Source of the DNA: Mycobacterium sp. D16Q14
GTDB taxonomy: Bacteria > Actinomycetota > Actinomycetes > Mycobacteriales > Mycobacteriaceae
Assembly: GCA_002013415.1 (NCBI GenBank)
Contig: MAEX01000019.1
Coordinates: forward strand, 1 to 64,000
Length of the DNA: 64,000 nucleotides
Reading direction: 5' to 3'
The notes below the pieces were generated by a model that worked only from the letters and a program-made list of their open reading frames with translations, was not told where the DNA came from and made no database searches. Both the position numbers and the translations under genes were made by a program. Positions 1 through 9,403 of this stretch are shown here, piece after piece; within the stretch, counting starts at the first letter, position 1; every line of letters begins with the position of its first letter.

Positions 1-339
1 ACCTAGGTCGGTGAGCACGATGAGCCGTTCGGCGATCGAGTAGGCAACCAGTTCTGGCCCTGGCCGATGCTTGGCCGTCAGGGAGTTTGCAAACTGGTAC
101 GACACGACCTCGCGCAGCACGGCGGCATGGGATCCGCCCTCGGGGACCTGCTTGATCACCATGGACTTTGGCAACGCGAAAGGGTTCTGCACCGCACGGA
201 CCCGAATAACGATCGCAGGTCCGCTGCCACCGAGATCTTCGGGTTCAGCCAACGTCACGGTTGCCCCCGCGCGCTTGGAGAGCAACTCCTCAGCTGTGGC
301 GATAACCTGCGCGACGGGGTCTGCCAATAATGTGGTCAT
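1..339 (-). CDS. Kinase/phosphotransferase-like protein, N-terminal part (runs off the window)
   Basis: Minus-strand reading frame starting at an ATG preceded by a GGTGAGGCGG ribosome binding site and staying open for 113 codons to the window edge. The visible part has an aminoglycoside-phosphotransferase-like N-lobe look: a hydrophobic strand with a lysine (SMVIKQ) that could be the ATP-binding Lys, then REVVSYQF and a LIVLTDLG segment resembling the L-x-L-x-DLG turn of that fold. The catalytic loop lies outside the window, so the substrate is unknown. It is divergent from the TetR gene at 478, with a 138-bp shared promoter region. The family call is an inference from a short N-terminus. Confidence 0.5.
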   Translation of the reverse strand, partial: MTTLLADPVAQVIATAEELLSKRAGATVTLAEPEDLGGSGPAIVIRVRAVQNPFALPKSMVIKQVPEGGSHAAVLREVVSYQFANSLTAKHRPGPELVAYSIAERLIVLTDLG

Positions 340-453
340 TACCGCCTCACCTTACCCCGTCTTTATAAGACTGTGGGGCGGCACACACTCATCTCAGAAT
401 TCACATCCATGCATTTGCCAGCAGATGTCGTGGGCATTGCCCTTGCGTGTTCT

Positions 454-465
454 GACCGATCGGTC
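454..465. promoter_or_regulatory. Palindromic TetR-type operator
   Basis: The 12-bp perfect palindrome GACCGATCGGTC ends 12 bp before the ATG of the TetR gene at 478. It sits between two divergent genes, which is the usual place for an autoregulatory TetR operator. Binding is inferred, not shown. Confidence 0.6.
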
Positions 466-477
466 TAATTTGAGACC

Positions 478-1101
478 ATGCGGTCTGCAGAGACGTTGAC
501 CTTCACGGAACGGGCCCGACGGGCACAGATAGTGGCGGGCGCCATCGAGGTGCTCGCCGGTGCGGGGTATCCGCAGGCGTCGCTGGCGAAAATTGCCGAG
601 CACGTAGGGGTGGCCAAGAGCGCGGTGCTGTATCACTTCACATCGAAAACTGAGGTCATCGAATCCGTGATGCTTGAGGTGTTCACCCGGGCGTGCACCG
701 CGATCGTGCCCGCAGTTGAGGCAGAGACCACCGCGATCGCACGTCTCACGGCCTACATCAGGGCCAACATCGAGTTCGTCGTCAGTAATCGGGTGGCCGC
801 GATCGCCCTACTGGAGATCATCACCGGTTATCGCAGTCAGGACGGTCTGCGGTTCGACCAGGCGGCGGTAGGCACAGCGCCCCCCGCCGAGTTCGCCGCG
901 ATGGATCCCGAGGCGATTTTCATCGACGGCATCGCGACCGGTGAGTTCCAGTCGGTGTCGCCCCGGTTCATGAAGAACGCCTTGCGGGCGGCGCTGGATG
1001 GCGCCGTGTGGGAACTGGGACGTGACCCCGACTATGACGCCACCGCATACGGAGAACAACTCGTCGACATGTTCACCAAAGCCGTCGGGACAGCGCCATG
1101 A
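478..1101 (+). CDS. TetR/AcrR family transcriptional regulator
   Basis: 207-residue one-domain repressor. Residues about 12-58 form the TetR helix-turn-helix (ARRAQIVAGAIEVLAGAGY, then VGVAKSAVLYHF with the typical YxHF recognition-helix end). The remainder is an all-helical ligand-binding and dimerisation region. A perfect palindrome lies just upstream, pointing to autoregulation and probably control of the divergent gene ending the window. Its stop codon overlaps an ATG at 1098 that opens a decayed glycosyltransferase, so the regulator may have lost its original co-transcribed target. The ligand is unknown. Confidence 0.9.
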   Translation: MRSAETLTFTERARRAQIVAGAIEVLAGAGYPQASLAKIAEHVGVAKSAVLYHFTSKTEVIESVMLEVFTRACTAIVPAVEAETTAIARLTAYIRANIEFVVSNRVAAIALLEIITGYRSQDGLRFDQAAVGTAPPAEFAAMDPEAIFIDGIATGEFQSVSPRFMKNALRAALDGAVWELGRDPDYDATAYGEQLVDMFTKAVGTAP

Positions 1102-1347
1102 CAACGATCGTGATCTCCGCATATGGCACCCGGCCCAGTGGGCACCCTGCTGGGATATCACGTTGCCGAAGCACTCGACATACCCAGCGCAGGCCTCTCA
1201 CTTCGACCGGCCTGCCCCACCGCCGATTTTGCGCCACCGCCACTGACCGTCCGCTCGTTTGGCACCTGGGGTAACCGGTTGGTGTGGCTGCCCAGTCGGG
1301 GGAACGGATCTACACGCCAGTTCGTATTCGCCACCCCGGGCGGGTAA
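1098..1347 (+). pseudogene. Glycosyltransferase (MGT/GT28-like) remnant
   Basis: The ATG at 1098 overlaps the TetR stop (ATGA) and gives MTTIVISAYGTR, the start expected of UDP-glycosyltransferase-like proteins (normally followed by GD and a nucleotide-sugar fold). The frame then becomes nonsense and stops early. In another frame, from about 1123, the sequence reads LLGYHVAEALDIPSAGL and SFGTWGNRLVW, which matches the middle of the N-terminal domain of the same family, before stopping at 1345-1347. About 90 internal residues and the whole C-terminal half are missing. The simplest reading is an internal deletion with frameshift plus a 3' truncation. The family call rests on remembered motifs. 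Confidence 0.5.
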
Positions 1348-2376
1348 CTACCCGGTCGCGGGTTCCCCCACGGCCGTGACGATCTCGTGGATCAGGCGCA
1401 TCTTCTCCAGCACCGGACCGGGCAGCACGAACGGATACAGATCGTCGCGCCCCATGGAGCGGTTGACCATGTTCAGTGACCAGGCCAGGGGCAGCCACAT
1501 CTCGATGATGGTGTCGAATCCGCTGGGGCCCAGCACCCTGCGATCGAAGGTGCCGCCGGCGGGCGCCAGGGCGAAGGCAGCGGCAGTGTCCAACGTATCG
1601 CGGACATGCAGGTAGTGCGCGAAGGTCTCCGCCCAATCCTCGGCGGGATGCATGGTGGCGTAGGAGGAAACGAAACTCGCCTCCCAGCCCTCCGGCACCC
1701 CCTGCTGATAATGCCGGTCAAGGGCCGCCTGGTAGTCGGCGTTCGGATCGCCGAATAGCGCGCGGAACCTCTCCACATGATCCGGCGTGGTCTCGACGAG
1801 TCGGTAATAGAAGTAGTGCCCAATCTCGTGACGGAAATGGCCGAGCAGTGTGCGATACGGCTCATCCATCGAGATGCGAAGCTGCTCGCGGTGCACGTCA
1901 TCGCCCTCGGCGAGATCCAGCGTGATCACCCCGTTGTGATGCCCCGTCATCACCTGCTGTTCTTCACTCGACAGCAGATCGAAGGCCAGCCCGAACTCAG
2001 GGTCGACGTCTCGCCCCGTCACCGGTAGTCGCAGCTCGGCGAGCTCAGCGATGAGCCGGCGCTTCGCCTTCTCCGCGTCGGCGAATGCCGGCAAGGCCGT
2101 TCCGTCAGAATCGCTGGGCCGAGTGCGCGTGAGCACGCAGGACGCACACAACGTGTCCGACCCGGTACCATCCACCAGCCAATTACATTCGGCTACATGA
2201 AGATTCGCACACAGGTGATGATTCTCGGAGTCGACGAACCCGGGCCCGTCGTCCTGAGCGAGGACCAGCAGGGCCTTGTCCTCAAGCGAGAACCCGACGT
2301 GACTTCCGCAGGCCAGGCAGACCGAGTTCTCGAACGCCAGATGCTGGCCGCACTGCGGACAGATGAAGTCACGCAT
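1348..2376 (-). CDS. Zinc-ribbon putative metallopeptidase (Rv2568c-like)
   Basis: 342 residues from the ATG at 2376, which overlaps the stop of the upstream transglutaminase gene by 8 bp. The N-terminus has a zinc ribbon (C6xxC9 and C20xxC23) with more cysteines at 56, 65, 77 and 80. The catalytic motif H183-E184-x-x-H187 (RHEIGHYFYY) marks a putative zincin-type zinc peptidase domain. No signal peptide is seen, so it is probably cytoplasmic. It is the last gene of the transglutaminase/ATP-grasp operon, suggesting a job in processing or releasing the product of that system; no substrate is known. A longer frame exists upstream, but the conserved start is MRDFICPQCG. Confidence 0.8.
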   Translation of the reverse strand: MRDFICPQCGQHLAFENSVCLACGSHVGFSLEDKALLVLAQDDGPGFVDSENHHLCANLHVAECNWLVDGTGSDTLCASCVLTRTRPSDSDGTALPAFADAEKAKRRLIAELAELRLPVTGRDVDPEFGLAFDLLSSEEQQVMTGHHNGVITLDLAEGDDVHREQLRISMDEPYRTLLGHFRHEIGHYFYYRLVETTPDHVERFRALFGDPNADYQAALDRHYQQGVPEGWEASFVSSYATMHPAEDWAETFAHYLHVRDTLDTAAAFALAPAGGTFDRRVLGPSGFDTIIEMWLPLAWSLNMVNRSMGRDDLYPFVLPGPVLEKMRLIHEIVTAVGEPATG

Positions 2377-3298
2377 GAGAGGGGCTCTCCTCACACGGTG
2401 CGACGTCCACCGACACCTTGATCGTGCTGCTGTCGGAATCGGTATAAATGATGCCGCGCAAGGGCGGTACGTCAGCGTAATCGCGACCCCATGCGACGGT
2501 GACATACCGCTCGTCGGCAATCGTGTCATTCGTCGGGTCGAACGCGACCCATCCGTCGGGCGGGACCCACACCGCTGCCCACGCATGGGTGGCGTCGGCA
2601 CCAACCAGGCGAGGCTGCCCGGGCGGCGGATTCGTTGCCAGGTAACCGGATACATAGCGCGCCGCAAGCCCCTGGGTGCGCAGTGCCGTCGCCGCGATGC
2701 GGGCGAAGTCCTGACAAACGCCCTCCCCCGCAGCCAGCACTTCGCTGACCTTGGTGGAAATGGTGGTGGACCCCGAGCGGTACTGGAAGTCACGATAGAT
2801 CCGGCCCATCAGGTCCACGACGGCCTCCCCGAGTGGCCGTCCAGCGGTGAAACTCACTGCGGCATAGGCGCGTACATCATCGGTGATCTCAGGGGGCACC
2901 AAGTCCAGCACGAACTCGGCGGCCAGTGCGCCGGCCGCGGTCGCGTCCCCGAATGCCGGCCGGGCCAGCTCCCACGCCTGCTGCCACCCCGCCGCAGGGA
3001 GCGGTGGGATGCTGACGTCGACGATCGAGCGGGCGGTCACGCTGAGCTCCCGGTGCGGCATGGTGACGTGGAAGTACGAGCTGAGGTTTCCGTACACGTC
3101 CCTGCCGGTGGAGCTGTCCGAGGGATCCGGTTCGACGATCAGTTCATTCGATTCACAATGCTGCCAGTCGGTGTCGCGCGGCGTGAGGTAGCCGCGCCCA
3201 TACGAACTGGTGACGTCGTCGGAGTATTTGTACAGGGTTCGGTGCGTGACCTGGTACCGGATCACGGATGAACCGCCCGCGCGAAGACCATCGGTCAC
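2369..3298 (-). CDS. Transglutaminase-like cysteine enzyme (Rv2569c-like)
   Basis: 309 residues, GTG start overlapping the previous stop (GTGA). It has an N-terminal bacterial transglutaminase beta domain (from about residue 13, VIRYQVTHRTLYKYS) and a transglutaminase core with the triad C195 (GEGVCQDFA), H238 (DATHAWAAVW) and D254 (VAFDPTND). The fold cleaves or forms amide bonds through a cysteine thioester. It is tightly coupled to the ATP-grasp protein upstream and the zinc peptidase downstream. Iyer and colleagues' comparative study of amidoligases grouped such sets as predicted peptide- or amide-forming systems. The physiological substrate is unknown. Confidence 0.85.
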   Translation of the reverse strand: MTDGLRAGGSSVIRYQVTHRTLYKYSDDVTSSYGRGYLTPRDTDWQHCESNELIVEPDPSDSSTGRDVYGNLSSYFHVTMPHRELSVTARSIVDVSIPPLPAAGWQQAWELARPAFGDATAAGALAAEFVLDLVPPEITDDVRAYAAVSFTAGRPLGEAVVDLMGRIYRDFQYRSGSTTISTKVSEVLAAGEGVCQDFARIAATALRTQGLAARYVSGYLATNPPPGQPRLVGADATHAWAAVWVPPDGWVAFDPTNDTIADERYVTVAWGRDYADVPPLRGIIYTDSDSSTIKVSVDVAPCEESPSHA

Positions 3299-5958
3299 GG
3301 CAATCTCCGCCCCGGGTCAGGGCCCCACAGTGGCTGCATACCGGTCGGCATGGACAGGTGCGTCTTGGTGACCACGGAGGACAATTCGCGCAACGCCTGA
3401 TGGACGTTGTCGAGGGTTTCCGCGAGTGTGTCACGCTGCCCGTCGTCGCCCGCAGCGTCCAGATCAGCCGGATCGATCCGGCGCAGCTGTGTCACCAAGT
3501 CCTCCACTAACCGCTCCGGACGTGAGGTTCCCGAGGCACTCGGCAACGACTTGAGGTCGGTGCGTAGCGACTCCACCTGATACAGCAGGGATCTCGGATT
3601 GACGGCATCGAACAGCAGCAGGTCGGCAACGGCCTCCAGGCTGATCTTGCCCCGGGTGCGGCGGCGATACATCACCGAAGACTCGCACGCCACCAACGTC
3701 GACTCGGTGACGGACTGCTCGGCCGCGCGGCCACGGACCGTCGTGAGCGTGGAACGCAGCAAGGCTGTCAGGCCGAGGCCGCGTTCGATGCGCTTACCGA
3801 TATCCATGATCGTCCAGCCGATATCGTGCACCGTCGATTCTGCCGCCAGCCCCGCCAGCGCGAGAAGCCCTGCCAATACCTGAGTTTGGGTGGCGGCGAG
3901 TACCGTGTCGTCCGCACGGGCGGGGCTGCCGCCGGACCGCGCGCTATCGTCGTACTCGGCCGCCGCGGTCACGATGGCGCGATCCATGCCGCCGAGCACC
4001 ATCCAGGTGTCATTGGACATCTGATCTCGAACAGCGCGAGCCGCCAGACCCAGCCGCTCCACCGATTGCGCCAGGGACCCGACCCGCTCCTTGTCCACCG
4101 TCAACGACCACAGCTGGGTTCCCAGATCATCAGAACCGGTGTCGGTGCCGGTGATGTCGCCAAGTGCCTTCAACAGCACCGGGACGCATTCACTGGCCTC
4201 CATGAACTGCCGATACCGGTACTCGTGGAACCGTTCCCGGGTGACGGACAACAGCCGGACCAGATTCTCCGCGCGCTCTCCGTACCGCCCCAGCCAGAAC
4301 AGATCGGACAACACACGCGGTGAGCTGACCGCGTCGGCGCCCGCCAGGCGACCAGCGGGCAGATCCAGCGAGGCCACGGTCAGGGCTCGCTCGGTCTGAT
4401 CGCGATCTGGCTGTTGAACCCAAATATCCTTGGCGGCAATACTATTGAGCGTCGATCCCGAGTATCCGGAAGCGCCGACGTATCCGAGACCACCGATCAT
4501 CGGCGCGTACCCGCCGCGCTGCGCCACCGTGAACAGTCGCATACCGATCGGCGCTGCGGTGAGAGCACCGGAGCGCAGATATGTGGGGGCCACCGACAGC
4601 TCGGGAAGTTCCTGACCAATCCAGCACCAGGGCGCCGCCTCGACGCGTGCCCGCAAGGTCTCCAGTGTCTGCGCCGACTGCAATGGTCCGGTGTAAACCT
4701 CTTCCCCCACTGTTGATTTGACCAGCAGCGAGCCCAGATTCGCGAGCAGATGCGAGCGTTCCGCGTCGATGCCGCCCCACCAGGTTTGACCTCCGGACAA
4801 AGCGAGCGGCTCATCGAGCAGCCGCTGCGATAGCTCCGGCAGGAAACGAGCCAGGCCCGGGTTCTCCAACACCCCGCTGCCCAGCGAGTTGACGACGGTC
4901 ACAGCGCCCCGGCGAAGCACCTCGACCAAGCCGACGACTCCCAGTCGTGAGTCGGCCCGCAGATCCAGCGGATCCGAGTAATCGGCGTCGACTCGGCGCA
5001 ACACCACGTCCACCCGGCGCAGGGTGCCCAGTGACCGCATCCACAGCTTGCCGTCGCGCACCACCAGATCGGCGGACTCGACCAGCGGAAAACCCAGTAC
5101 CGACGCGAGGTACGCCTGATCGAAGGATGTCTCCGAGTGGATACCGGGACTGAGCACCACCACCGACGGATCCTCGACCGACTCCGGAGCGACATCGATA
5201 AGCGCCAGGCGAAGTGTCTGCGCGAACGACGAGGTCGGCCTCGGCGCCATCTTCTCGTAGAGATCGGGAGCGGCGTGAGCCACCACGCGGCGGTCCGCCA
5301 TCGCATAACCGGCACCCGATGGCGCCTGCGTCCAGTCGGCATTCACCCGAAACTCGCCGGCGCCGGTGCGGCCGACATCACAGCCGAGCAGGAACAGCTG
5401 ATGTCTGCCGGGCAAGGCCATGCCGTGGGCCGCGCGCACGTATCCGGGATGCGCGAAGAGCAGTTGTGGCGGCAGCGCACCGGAGCTGATCAACTCCTGC
5501 GGCCCGTACAGGTCGCTGAGGATGGCGTCCAGCAGCGTGGCCCGCTGCGTCAGCCCGACCTCCAGTACGTCCCAGTCGGCGGAGGCGAGGAGCAGCGGGA
5601 GCCCATCCAGACGCCACGGGACCGGATGAGTGGGCGCCTCGGGTGCAGGCACGGATACCGAGACGCGTCCGGGATCCATGTAGGTGATGCCGTCGCTGTC
5701 GACAAGAGTGCGGACGCGATCGAGCAGACGGTCCAAACCAGGACGGCCACGCTGTGCGATGGCGTCGGCCAGGTCGGTCCAGGCCGGGCGAACGCTGCCA
5801 TCAGGCGCCAGGAACTCGTCGTAACCCGCCTGGCTGCCCCGCCGTCCGACCTCGAACAGTGCTCCCTGGGCACGAATGCTGCGGTACTGCGCGATCAGCG
5901 GGTTATCGGCCACAGAGAAGTCGGGTCCGACGGGAGCCCCCGAAGCAGGTGCTACCAC
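3295..5958 (-). CDS. Circularly permuted ATP-grasp / alpha-E domain protein (Rv2567-like)
   Basis: 887 residues using a GTG at 5958 with a good purine-rich ribosome binding site (GGAAGGAAGG) about 8 nt upstream; an in-frame ATG further up would overlap the preceding gene and is less likely. The first half is a circularly permuted ATP-grasp domain (ITYMDPGR, PEAPTHPVPWRLDGLPLL and VVLSPGIHSETSFDQAYL are typical blocks). The C-terminal third (from about residue 560, SPRVLSDLFWLGRYGERAENLVRLL) is the helical alpha-E domain usually found beside it. ATP-grasp enzymes ligate a carboxylate to an amine. It sits between two transglutaminase genes in one operon and is predicted to be the ligase of the system. 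Confidence 0.88.
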   Translation of the reverse strand: MVAPASGAPVGPDFSVADNPLIAQYRSIRAQGALFEVGRRGSQAGYDEFLAPDGSVRPAWTDLADAIAQRGRPGLDRLLDRVRTLVDSDGITYMDPGRVSVSVPAPEAPTHPVPWRLDGLPLLLASADWDVLEVGLTQRATLLDAILSDLYGPQELISSGALPPQLLFAHPGYVRAAHGMALPGRHQLFLLGCDVGRTGAGEFRVNADWTQAPSGAGYAMADRRVVAHAAPDLYEKMAPRPTSSFAQTLRLALIDVAPESVEDPSVVVLSPGIHSETSFDQAYLASVLGFPLVESADLVVRDGKLWMRSLGTLRRVDVVLRRVDADYSDPLDLRADSRLGVVGLVEVLRRGAVTVVNSLGSGVLENPGLARFLPELSQRLLDEPLALSGGQTWWGGIDAERSHLLANLGSLLVKSTVGEEVYTGPLQSAQTLETLRARVEAAPWCWIGQELPELSVAPTYLRSGALTAAPIGMRLFTVAQRGGYAPMIGGLGYVGASGYSGSTLNSIAAKDIWVQQPDRDQTERALTVASLDLPAGRLAGADAVSSPRVLSDLFWLGRYGERAENLVRLLSVTRERFHEYRYRQFMEASECVPVLLKALGDITGTDTGSDDLGTQLWSLTVDKERVGSLAQSVERLGLAARAVRDQMSNDTWMVLGGMDRAIVTAAAEYDDSARSGGSPARADDTVLAATQTQVLAGLLALAGLAAESTVHDIGWTIMDIGKRIERGLGLTALLRSTLTTVRGRAAEQSVTESTLVACESSVMYRRRTRGKISLEAVADLLLFDAVNPRSLLYQVESLRTDLKSLPSASGTSRPERLVEDLVTQLRRIDPADLDAAGDDGQRDTLAETLDNVHQALRELSSVVTKTHLSMPTGMQPLWGPDPGRRLP

Positions 5959-6010
5959 CGGTCGTACCTTCCTTCCCGTTACGCTGCCGTTTCTACGCCC
6001 TATTGACCGC

Positions 6011-9000
6011 CTACCTGCGTCCCACCGTTCTCGCACGGCGTAGATCCAGGATGCCGGGCGCCACGGCATCGGTAGACATGCGGGCTTGTTTCTCGCGCAA
6101 GTCTGACAAATCAACGCGCCCGGTGGTGTAACCGGTGGCATCGAAGCGCCTCCCACGGCGTGCCTCGGCGGCCACCGCGTTGACGGGAGGGTCGTCATAG
6201 GACCGGCCACCCGGGTGCGATACGTGGTACGTACAGCCGCCGCGAGACAACGCGTTGGCGGTGTCGATGAGCTCGAAGCGTAGCGGGTCGTCGACGGTGA
6301 TGCTCGGATGCAGCGCGCTGGGCGGCTGCCACGCCCGGTATCGGACGCCGGCTACCTGAACGTCAGGGTTGGCGGTCGAAAGCAGTGGGATGGGCTCGCC
6401 ATTGCAGGTGACGACGTACCGGGACCGATCGGCGCCGATGACTCGCACCTGCACACGTTCAATCGAGGAATCCACGTATCGCGCGGCACCTCCGGCGGTT
6501 GCCTCCTCTCCCAGCACCCGCCACGGTTCGATGGCCCCGCGCAGTTCAATCTCGATACCGTCGAACACCGCGGTGCCGATCCGGGGGAACCGGAACTCAG
6601 TGAACGGATCGAGCCAGCTGGTTTCAAAGGCGATGCCATGCGCGCGCAGCTCGGCGGCAACCTGAGCAATGTCATGAATAATGAAGTGCGGCAACAGGTA
6701 ACGGCCATGCAGATTCGCGCCATGACGGATCAGCGGTGCGCGCAGCGGTTGCTCCCAGAACCTGGCGACCAGTGCGCGCACGAGCAGCGACTGGACCATG
6801 GCCATCTGGAAATGCGGCGGCATCTCGAATCCGCGCAGCTCCAGCAGGCCCAGACGCCCACGGGCGCTGTCGGGGCTGTACAGCTTGTCGATGCAGAACT
6901 CCGCGCGGTGGGTGTTCCCGGTGATATCGGTGAGCAAGTGCCGCAGCGCCCGGTCGACATGCCACGGAGCGGGATGCTCGGAAGGATCCCGGTCGGGCGC
7001 CTTCGTCAATCTGTCGATCTCCGCGAAGGCGATCTCCAACTCGTACAACGCCTCTTCGCGGCCTTCATCGACGCGAGGGGCCTGCGATGTGGTGCCGACG
7101 AACCGTCCCGAGAACAGGTAGGACAACGCGGGATGGTGCTGCCAGTAGGTCAGCAGCGACACCAGCAGATCGGGGCGGCGCAGCAAGGGTGAGGTCGCCG
7201 GAGTCCGGCCCCCGAGTGTGATGTGGTTACCCCCGCCGGTCCCGGTGTGTGTGCCATCCACGTCGAACGATTCGGTGGTCAGCCGCGCCTTGCGCGCCTC
7301 CTCGTACAGCACCTGCAGCTGGCGGGATTGTTCAGCGAAACTCCCGGTGGGAGTCACGTTGACCTCGATGACCCCCGGATCGGGAGTGACACTCATGACT
7401 TCCAGCCGGGGGTCCGGCGGCGGTCCATACCCTTCGATCACCAGCGGGCAGGTGACGGCGGCCTCGACGCGCGCGATGAGATCCACGAAGTCGTCGAGGC
7501 TTTGCACCGGCGGCAGGAACAGATACAGCAGCCCGTCGCGAATCTCGGCGACCAGGGCGGTGGGGGGCGCTCCGTCAGCGGGCACCACGACGGCGTCCGC
7601 GCCGGCACGTTGTGCGCCGAGTTCCGCGGTGACACCGAGCGGGTCGGCCTCGGTGGGGTGCGGTGCCGGCTGCCAGGAGATGGAGTCCAGTGGGAGCCGG
7701 AGCCCCGCCGGAGACGATCCCTGCGTCAGGACAATCCGTCCGCGGCGCAGTGTCCAGTCGGCGCTCTCCCAACGGCCGCCGTCCTCCCCGCGGTGCAGGG
7801 GCAGCAAGTACGCGGCCGGCCCCGTCACCTGCTCGTCCAGACGGGTCAGCAGTTCTGACCGTCGATCTTCCGAGTCTTCCTGCGGTGCCGAGTCATCGGC
7901 TGCCGCGACCGGATCGCCCTCGGGACGCCGAACGGATGCGGCGAGTTGGCTCAGCGGATCCTCATACACCGCGCGTACCTGGCTCTCGGGCAGCCCGAGA
8001 TCACCCGCCAGGGCGAGCAGCAGCGCGCGGTCGGCGCCCTCGGGGGTAGACCACTGACGATCCTCGGCCCATGGGTCGGCGAGCAGCTCAGGGTCAGACC
8101 ACAGTGCCAGGCCGTCGCGCCTCCACTGCAAACCAATCTGCCACCGCGGCAGGGGTTCGCCGGGGTACCACTTTCCCTGGCTGCGCTGTACCAAACCTGT
8201 TGGCGCCCAGAGCGCTTTGAGGCGGGCGGTCAGATCGGAGGCACGTACCCGCTTCTGTGGCCCGTCGGCCGCGGTGGTCCACTCCTCGGCAACCTGGTCG
8301 TCGATCGACACGAATGTCGGCTCGCCACCCATCGTCAACCCCACCTCGGCGGTATCGAGCCGCGTGTCGATCTCCGCACCCAACGCGGTGACGGCCTCCC
8401 ATACCGATGCCGTGTACGGCAGCGTGACTCGTGGATCTTCGTGTACACGGGTGACGGTGTTGGAGAAATCGAGGGTGGACTCGCACACATCGGTTGCCCC
8501 GGAGATGGCGGCAGACGTCGACGGATGGGGAGTCGCCGAGAGCGGAATATGTCCCTCACCGGCGAGCAACCCCGACGTGGGATCAAGCCCGACCCATCCG
8601 GCACCGGGAATGTACACCTCGGCCCAGGCATGCAGGTCGGTGAAGTCCGCGACCGGCCCTGAGGGACCGTCGATTTCGACGATATCCGAGGTCAGTTGCA
8701 CCAGATATCCGGACACGAAGCGGGCGGCAAGCCCCTTCTGCCGCAGGATGGACACCAGCAACCAGGCGGTGTCACGGCAGGACCCGATACCCACTGCCAG
8801 CGTCGTGTCGGGGCTCTGAACACCGGGCTCCAACCTCACCGCGTAACCGACATCCGAGCACAGCGCCTGGTTGAGCGTGACGAGGTAATCGATGATGCGT
8901 GTGTTCGGTGCCATCGTGAAGTTGGCCACCCAGGCCTGAACCAGTTCACCGGGACCCGAACCGGGCACGGATTCGTCCACCAGCTTGAGGTAGGGCTCCA

Positions 9001-9340
9001 GGTCCGCCGCCAATGCGGCCGGATAGACAAACCCGACGTGTTCGGCCCACTCCTCGATGAAGAAGTCGAACGGGTTGACCGATTTCAGATCCGCGATGAG
9101 TCCGACGGTGATCGATAGCCGTCGGGTCCGCTTCGGAAACACCACGCGGGCAAGGAAATTGCCGAAGGCATCCTGTTGCCAGTTGATGAAGTGATCGTCG
9201 GGGGCGATGCGCAGCGAGTAGGCCTCGATGGGCGTTCGGGTGTGCGGAGCGGGGCGCAATCGAATCTCGTGCGGGTGCACCTGCACGAGTCTGTCGAATA
9301 CGTAGCTGGTCCGGTGCTCCAGCGCCACCTTGATGCCCAT
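6011..9340 (-). CDS. Large transglutaminase / DUF2126 protein (Rv2566-like)
   Basis: 1109 residues, first gene of the four-gene minus-strand operon. Residues 1-90 are a bacterial transglutaminase N-terminal beta domain. The core triad is C188 (GIGSCRDTAW), H237 (DLHAWAEVYI) and D253 (GLDPTSGL). The C-terminal about 650 residues are DUF2126, with GGEPTFVSIDD, KWYPGEPLPRW and a LGLLELRGFEMPP segment reminiscent of glutamine-synthetase/GCS-type COOH-NH2 ligases. Fusion of a transglutaminase with a predicted amidoligase suggests both making and cutting of an amide or peptide bond. The stop is 52 bp from the start of the ATP-grasp gene. Confidence 0.88.
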   Translation of the reverse strand: MGIKVALEHRTSYVFDRLVQVHPHEIRLRPAPHTRTPIEAYSLRIAPDDHFINWQQDAFGNFLARVVFPKRTRRLSITVGLIADLKSVNPFDFFIEEWAEHVGFVYPAALAADLEPYLKLVDESVPGSGPGELVQAWVANFTMAPNTRIIDYLVTLNQALCSDVGYAVRLEPGVQSPDTTLAVGIGSCRDTAWLLVSILRQKGLAARFVSGYLVQLTSDIVEIDGPSGPVADFTDLHAWAEVYIPGAGWVGLDPTSGLLAGEGHIPLSATPHPSTSAAISGATDVCESTLDFSNTVTRVHEDPRVTLPYTASVWEAVTALGAEIDTRLDTAEVGLTMGGEPTFVSIDDQVAEEWTTAADGPQKRVRASDLTARLKALWAPTGLVQRSQGKWYPGEPLPRWQIGLQWRRDGLALWSDPELLADPWAEDRQWSTPEGADRALLLALAGDLGLPESQVRAVYEDPLSQLAASVRRPEGDPVAAADDSAPQEDSEDRRSELLTRLDEQVTGPAAYLLPLHRGEDGGRWESADWTLRRGRIVLTQGSSPAGLRLPLDSISWQPAPHPTEADPLGVTAELGAQRAGADAVVVPADGAPPTALVAEIRDGLLYLFLPPVQSLDDFVDLIARVEAAVTCPLVIEGYGPPPDPRLEVMSVTPDPGVIEVNVTPTGSFAEQSRQLQVLYEEARKARLTTESFDVDGTHTGTGGGNHITLGGRTPATSPLLRRPDLLVSLLTYWQHHPALSYLFSGRFVGTTSQAPRVDEGREEALYELEIAFAEIDRLTKAPDRDPSEHPAPWHVDRALRHLLTDITGNTHRAEFCIDKLYSPDSARGRLGLLELRGFEMPPHFQMAMVQSLLVRALVARFWEQPLRAPLIRHGANLHGRYLLPHFIIHDIAQVAAELRAHGIAFETSWLDPFTEFRFPRIGTAVFDGIEIELRGAIEPWRVLGEEATAGGAARYVDSSIERVQVRVIGADRSRYVVTCNGEPIPLLSTANPDVQVAGVRYRAWQPPSALHPSITVDDPLRFELIDTANALSRGGCTYHVSHPGGRSYDDPPVNAVAAEARRGRRFDATGYTTGRVDLSDLREKQARMSTDAVAPGILDLRRARTVGRR

Positions 9341-9403
9341 CGGCTGATCCCACCATAACCTGGCCTCACCCGCATGGCCTGCGATTCAGGGCACAATGAA
9401 CCG

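Noticed and set aside
5959..6210. 84-codon upstream extension of the ATP-grasp gene
   Set aside because: It would overlap the preceding gene by 200 bp, and the GTG at 5958 has a good ribosome binding site.
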